NCBI GenBank assembly: GCA_938038165.1
Contig: CALHRB010000386.1
Location: 1 to 5,856, forward strand
Direction: 5' to 3'
Origin: Candidatus Kapaibacterium sp.
GTDB lineage: Bacteria > Bacteroidota > Ignavibacteria > Kapaibacteriales > UBA2268
Length of the DNA: 5,856 nt
Positions 5,831 to 5,856 of the stretch are shown piece after piece. The stretch's first letter is position 1. Each line of letters starts with the position of its first letter. The notes beneath the pieces are model-generated. The model was not told where the DNA came from and made no database searches. It saw nothing but the letters and a program-made list of their open reading frames with translations. A program made the translations under genes and the position numbers.

Positions 5831-5856
5831 ACAATTATGAATGAACTGTATTACAA

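Noticed and set aside
5647..5832. An alternative minus-strand reading frame of 61 residues overlapping the lipoprotein gene, starting at GTG 5832.
   Set aside because: Its start codon overlaps the Shine-Dalgarno of the lipoprotein and its product has no plausible domain, whereas the overlapping frame has a full lipoprotein signal and coiled coil.
5834..5839. CATAAT as a -10 element for the lipoprotein gene.
   Set aside because: The implied start site would fall inside the Shine-Dalgarno and remove part of it, and the matching -35 would be outside the window.
5638..5844. A plus-strand open frame of 68 codons opposite the lipoprotein gene.
   Set aside because: It is the reverse of a charged coiled coil and has no supporting signals.

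Overview
The window is an AT-rich (about one-third GC by eye) stretch of bacterial chromosome in which all seven recognisable genes lie on the minus strand, so transcription runs from high to low coordinates. Gene content (a Gram-negative lipoprotein, an exported LysM protein, a PBP4-type peptidase, CdaA and PhoH) and composition suggest the FCB group. Ignavibacteria/Chlorobiota or a Bacteroidota relative seem most likely. Clear Shine-Dalgarno sites before the first two genes argue slightly against a classical Bacteroidia genome. The assignment is an inference, not a database result.

Layout in transcription order. (1) 5819-4671: an envelope pair made of a small coiled-coil lipoprotein and a secreted coiled-coil protein with a C-terminal LysM domain. 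Each has a good ribosome binding site, and the pair ends at a strong intrinsic terminator (4561-4600). (2) 4545-1103: a compact housekeeping unit, phoH, cdaA, pcm, miaA, with gaps of 46, 12 and 16 bp and no visible internal terminator. It encodes a PhoH-family ATPase, a membrane diadenylate cyclase, protein L-isoaspartate methyltransferase and tRNA dimethylallyltransferase. (3) 984-1: the first 328 codons of a peptidase S13 (PBP4/DacB-type) D-Ala-D-Ala carboxypeptidase, preceded by a 118-bp AT-rich spacer with promoter-like elements and running off the window edge.

The genes do not form one obvious pathway. Three act on or near the cell wall (LysM protein, lipoprotein, PBP4), and c-di-AMP from CdaA is linked in other bacteria to wall and osmotic homeostasis. 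PhoH, Pcm and MiaA serve RNA and protein maintenance.

I see no mobile element, CRISPR array, RNA gene or clear novel system. The most noteworthy items are: the lipoprotein/LysM pair, whose coiled coils share an in-register Leu/Cys pattern; the terminator placed directly before phoH with a promoter-like element overlapping it; the matching short-leader arrangement at the dacB-like gene; and a polar, basic insert in the PBP4-type protein. No gene-free stretch exceeds 300 bases.
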